Of a stretch of 64,000 bases of DNA, positions 61,559 through 64,000 are shown one piece after another. Source of the stretch: Furfurilactobacillus milii. GTDB lineage: Bacteria; Bacillota; Bacilli; Lactobacillales; Lactobacillaceae. How positions within the stretch are numbered: the stretch's first letter is position 1; every line of letters starts with the position of its first letter. The notes under the pieces are model-generated. The model was not told the origin of the DNA. It made no database searches and worked only from the letters and a program-made list of their open reading frames with translations. The position numbers and the translations under genes were made by a program. The DNA is taken from contig NZ_WEZQ01000011.1 of assembly GCF_009864005.1 (NCBI RefSeq), positions 62,001-126,000 on the forward strand, written 5' to 3'.

Positions 61559-62830
61559 ATGAAGACCCATAAAGGTTTGATGCTGCTGGCAACGCTAGCT
61601 GCTGCAGCCGGTATTACATTAACGGCGCTGCGACCTGCACATGCCGCCGATACTTCGACAAACCGGACAAAGATTACTTTTTGGAGCGGTTTAACTGGCC
61701 CTTATCAAAAGAATCTCAACACAATCGTTAACGACTACAATCAGTCGCAAACTAAGTACCAAGTTGTCGCCACCTCGCAAGGTGACTACACCCAAATGAA
61801 TCAAAAGGTCATGGCCGCAGCCAAGTCACATAGCCTGCCTGTTTTGGGCATGACAACCTATACAAACCTACCTGATTATCAACACCATGGCTTTATCGAT
61901 AATTTAAATCCAATGTATAAAGGCACGTCATCAAAAGCGAAAAATGACATTTACCCAGCCTTTCTTTCCGGATCCAAGATTGGTAACACTTACTACTCAA
62001 CACCATTTTCAAAGTCAACGCGCATTATGTATGTAAACAAAGACATTCTGAAGAAATATCACTTGAGCATTCCTAAGACTTGGGATCAATTGAAACAAGA
62101 TGGTGCCAAGCTGAAGAAAGATGGAATCTATGCTTACGGATTCGACAAGAGTTTTGACATGGAATGGGAAGGCATGGCGCATGCAGCTGGTGTAACGCCA
62201 GTCTCCAGTACTGGCAAAATTCAGGTAGCCAATAAAAAGTCCATTACAGCCGCCAATTTGGTTCTAGACATGGTTAAAGATGGAACGGCTAAATCAGCTG
62301 GCTCAGATAACTATTGGACTAAAAACTTCGTTAACGGGAAATCAGCTTTCTACATTGGTTCTTCTGCTGGTTTAACCCAAACAAAGTTGCAAGCACCTAA
62401 GACATTAAACTGGACGACTGCACCTGTGCCTTCATATGAAGGTAAGAGCGGTACGGAAGTCGCCGGCAACGACTTAGTTCTATTTAAAGGTGCCAACACA
62501 AAACAAAAACATGGCGCTTACGACTTTATGAAGTATCTGCTCAAAGCAAAAACTGCCACTAAATGGGCTAAGTTAACCGGTTATGTGCCATTATCAAAAT
62601 CGGCAACTAACTCCGCAGATTACCAAAGCTTTTTAAAACAACATCCTGAAAACAAAGCGGCAGTAAACTCATTACCAAAAGCATTCGCCCAACCTGCATT
62701 TACTGGTTTCGGTGAATATTACAACGACAAAGGTGACGCATTTAACAGCATGCTTACTAAGAACACATCCGCAAAAGATGCATTAACAAAACTTGCTAAG
62801 CAAGCAAAACAAATTACTTCAGCAAACTAA
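61559..62830 (+). CDS. Extracellular solute-binding protein (UgpB-like), non-lipidated
   Basis: 423 residues from the ATG at 61559; an ATG four codons earlier sits directly on AAAGG and is less likely. The signal peptide KGLMLLATLAAAAGITLTALRPAHA ends in a signal-peptidase-I site (AHA-AD). No Cys occurs in it, so it lacks the lipid anchor normal for Gram-positive binding proteins. The mature part is of the UgpB/MalE (SBP_bac_1) type: TFWSGLTGPYQKNLNTIVNDYNQSQ, YSTPFSKSTRIMYVNKDILKKY, AFYIGSSAGL, EVAGNDLVLFKG and WAKLTGYVPLSKSA. Substrate by context: glycerol-phosphate or a sugar. It is the last importer gene, 90 bases after the permease. Confidence 0.88.
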   Translation: MKTHKGLMLLATLAAAAGITLTALRPAHAADTSTNRTKITFWSGLTGPYQKNLNTIVNDYNQSQTKYQVVATSQGDYTQMNQKVMAAAKSHSLPVLGMTTYTNLPDYQHHGFIDNLNPMYKGTSSKAKNDIYPAFLSGSKIGNTYYSTPFSKSTRIMYVNKDILKKYHLSIPKTWDQLKQDGAKLKKDGIYAYGFDKSFDMEWEGMAHAAGVTPVSSTGKIQVANKKSITAANLVLDMVKDGTAKSAGSDNYWTKNFVNGKSAFYIGSSAGLTQTKLQAPKTLNWTTAPVPSYEGKSGTEVAGNDLVLFKGANTKQKHGAYDFMKYLLKAKTATKWAKLTGYVPLSKSATNSADYQSFLKQHPENKAAVNSLPKAFAQPAFTGFGEYYNDKGDAFNSMLTKNTSAKDALTKLAKQAKQITSAN

Positions 62831-62875
62831 TTTTCCAAACATTATCGCATTAAGTATTACTTTTATCCCAAACAG

Positions 62876-62901
62876 GATGACGTTTGTGTCAGAACGTCAT
62901 C
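62876..62901. repeat. Inverted repeat between the binding protein and hydrolase genes
   Basis: GATGACGTT (62876-62884) and AACGTCATC (62893-62901), perfect 9 bp with an 8-base loop and no T-run. It may dampen read-through or protect the upstream mRNA. Confidence 0.45.
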
Positions 62902-62973
62902 TCGCTACATAGGGCATCTACTTTCTACCCACCACATATGCCAATATCTGCATTTATATTAAGAGGCTAATCT

Positions 62974-64000
62974 ATGACTACTGTTCGATTTTTAAACGGT
63001 TTATCCACCATTGGCGGCAACATCATGGAAATTGCCACCAAAACATCTCGTGTCATTATGGACTTCGGTATGACTGAAAGTAACGACGAAACAGATGTCG
63101 AAACATTGATTGCAAAACACAGTTTGCCTGCACTTAATGAGCTGTTTCAGGATAATCAGAAACACACCTACCAGCACGAAGCCATCTTTATTAGTCATCT
63201 GCATTTAGATCACACTGCAGCATTAGCCTACCTGCGCAGTAATATTCCAGTTTATATCTCTCATGAATCGTATCGACTGTACCAAAACCTAGCTGGCTCT
63301 GGTCTTGCAATGCCCTTAGGAATCAATCTTCACGCATTTGAATATGAACACGCCATTCAGATTGGTGACCTCTCTGTAACGGGCTTCGCTAGCGACCATG
63401 ATGCTTTCGGAGCTGCTGCTCTGCTAGTTAGTGACGGTCACCACACCTTTGGTCACTCTGGCGACGTTCGTCTCCACGGTCCTCATGTTGAACGTGTACA
63501 TCACTGGATAAACGCATTTCGAGCAGCTCATCTGGATCTCTTTATGCTAGAAGGCACTAGCTTCAGCTTTGAACCGAAACAGAATTTAGAATTTTCTGAA
63601 CCAGTCAGTGAAGATGATGTTCAGCGTACCTTTAGGCAACTGATTCAAAATGATGAGCGTCTCCTTGTCATTAATCCGTATCCACGAAACCTTGAGCGCT
63701 TATTACGCTTTAATCAAACAGCAAATGCGTATAATCGCCCCGTTGTCTGGGAATTACCCTACGCTCGCTTATTAAATAGCTTTTATCCTGAAGCATTAAT
63801 TCACGTTCAAGAAACAGAACGACTTAACAAACAGGATTTTGCGACCTTAATTCCTGTTTCCATTTCTACTATTCAACACGCCCCAGAACGTTTTTGTCTA
63901 CAGAATAGTTACGCTAATTTACAAGTATTGTCTCGCTGGCCAAGAGTCCTATATTTACACAGTAATGGCGAACCACTGGGTGATTACGATCCTCGTTACA
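62974..64000 (+). CDS. MBL-fold metallo-hydrolase, RNase J/beta-CASP-like, 3' end outside the window
   Basis: The ATG at 62974 follows AAGAGG; the frame stays open for 342 codons to the window edge. The metallo-beta-lactamase motif is HLHLDH (residues 75-80), with SDHDAFGAAALLV, the later FGHSGDVRLHG (metal Asp) and a following DLFMLEG. The stretch after about residue 205 (LLVINPYPRNLERLLRFNQTANAYNRPVVWELPYARLL) fits a beta-CASP-like insert, and LHSNGEPLGDYDPRY resembles RNase J-type ends. Similar genes are often annotated as RNase J-like or hydrolases of phosphoesters. It follows the importer after 144 bases and could act on the imported compound. Confidence 0.75.
   Translation, partial: MTTVRFLNGLSTIGGNIMEIATKTSRVIMDFGMTESNDETDVETLIAKHSLPALNELFQDNQKHTYQHEAIFISHLHLDHTAALAYLRSNIPVYISHESYRLYQNLAGSGLAMPLGINLHAFEYEHAIQIGDLSVTGFASDHDAFGAAALLVSDGHHTFGHSGDVRLHGPHVERVHHWINAFRAAHLDLFMLEGTSFSFEPKQNLEFSEPVSEDDVQRTFRQLIQNDERLLVINPYPRNLERLLRFNQTANAYNRPVVWELPYARLLNSFYPEALIHVQETERLNKQDFATLIPVSISTIQHAPERFCLQNSYANLQVLSRWPRVLYLHSNGEPLGDYDPRY

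Noticed and set aside
1-64000. CRISPR arrays, insertion sequences, rRNA operons and prophage structural genes
   Set aside because: No regularly spaced short repeats, transposase or integrase genes, rRNA sequences or phage structural genes were seen in the window.

Overview
The window looks like the chromosome of a low-to-moderate GC Gram-positive of the Lactobacillaceae. Supporting signs are RexAB instead of RecBCD, the acetylated DAP/lysine pathway under lysine riboswitches, a PepC-type aminopeptidase, an OpuB/OpuF-type permease fused to its substrate-binding domain, CcpA (cre) sites, strong AGGAGG-type ribosome binding sites and a Fem-type peptidoglycan aminoacyltransferase. A lactobacillus with a lysine-based, serine/alanine-bridged wall would fit, but the species cannot be fixed from the sequence alone.

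Layout. 1-2.1 kb: a partial GNAT gene and a fem-type gene preceded by two tandem tRNA-like genes with their own promoter and terminator. 2.1-9.5 kb: apbE; an amidohydrolase/M20 dipeptidase operon divergent from a GltS-like carrier; a HIT protein; degV with a DUF1836 gene. 9.5-17 kb: rexB-rexA. 17.0-17.5 kb: a ~450-nt structured RNA with a cre box in its promoter. 17.5-20.7 kb: an XRE membrane regulator and a PadR/DUF4097 envelope-stress-like pair. 20.8-31.7 kb: lysine/DAP biosynthesis as two divergent riboswitch-controlled units, lysA-dapH-dapL-dapA-dapB-patA-asd (minus) and lysC-dapF (plus). 31.7-37.5 kb: cardiolipin synthase, a 49-residue membrane protein, two structured RNA candidates and a heterodimeric ABC exporter.

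37.6-49 kb is an AT-rich accessory block read on the minus strand: membrane proteins and paralogous lipoproteins, many with Ser/Asp/Asn-rich C-terminal tails. Two members are broken and one is a relic; a divergent pair of small HTH genes stands at the head. 49-56 kb: a HerA-like ATPase coupled to a HhH-GPD glycosylase, a GNAT gene, a TetR regulator divergent from an osmoprotectant ABC operon, and an MDR oxidoreductase. 56-64 kb: a serine/alanine-rich lipoprotein, PepC, and a cre-associated Ugp/Msm-type ABC operon followed by an RNase J-like metallo-hydrolase cut by the window edge.

The most unusual content is RNA. It comprises the two non-decoding-looking tRNAs in front of the fem gene; a ~170-nt element present three times (18.5, 28.2 and 33.8 kb) with compensatory base changes; the cre-linked ~450-nt RNA; and a four-way-junction element at 33.5 kb. 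I do not recognise the last three as known families.
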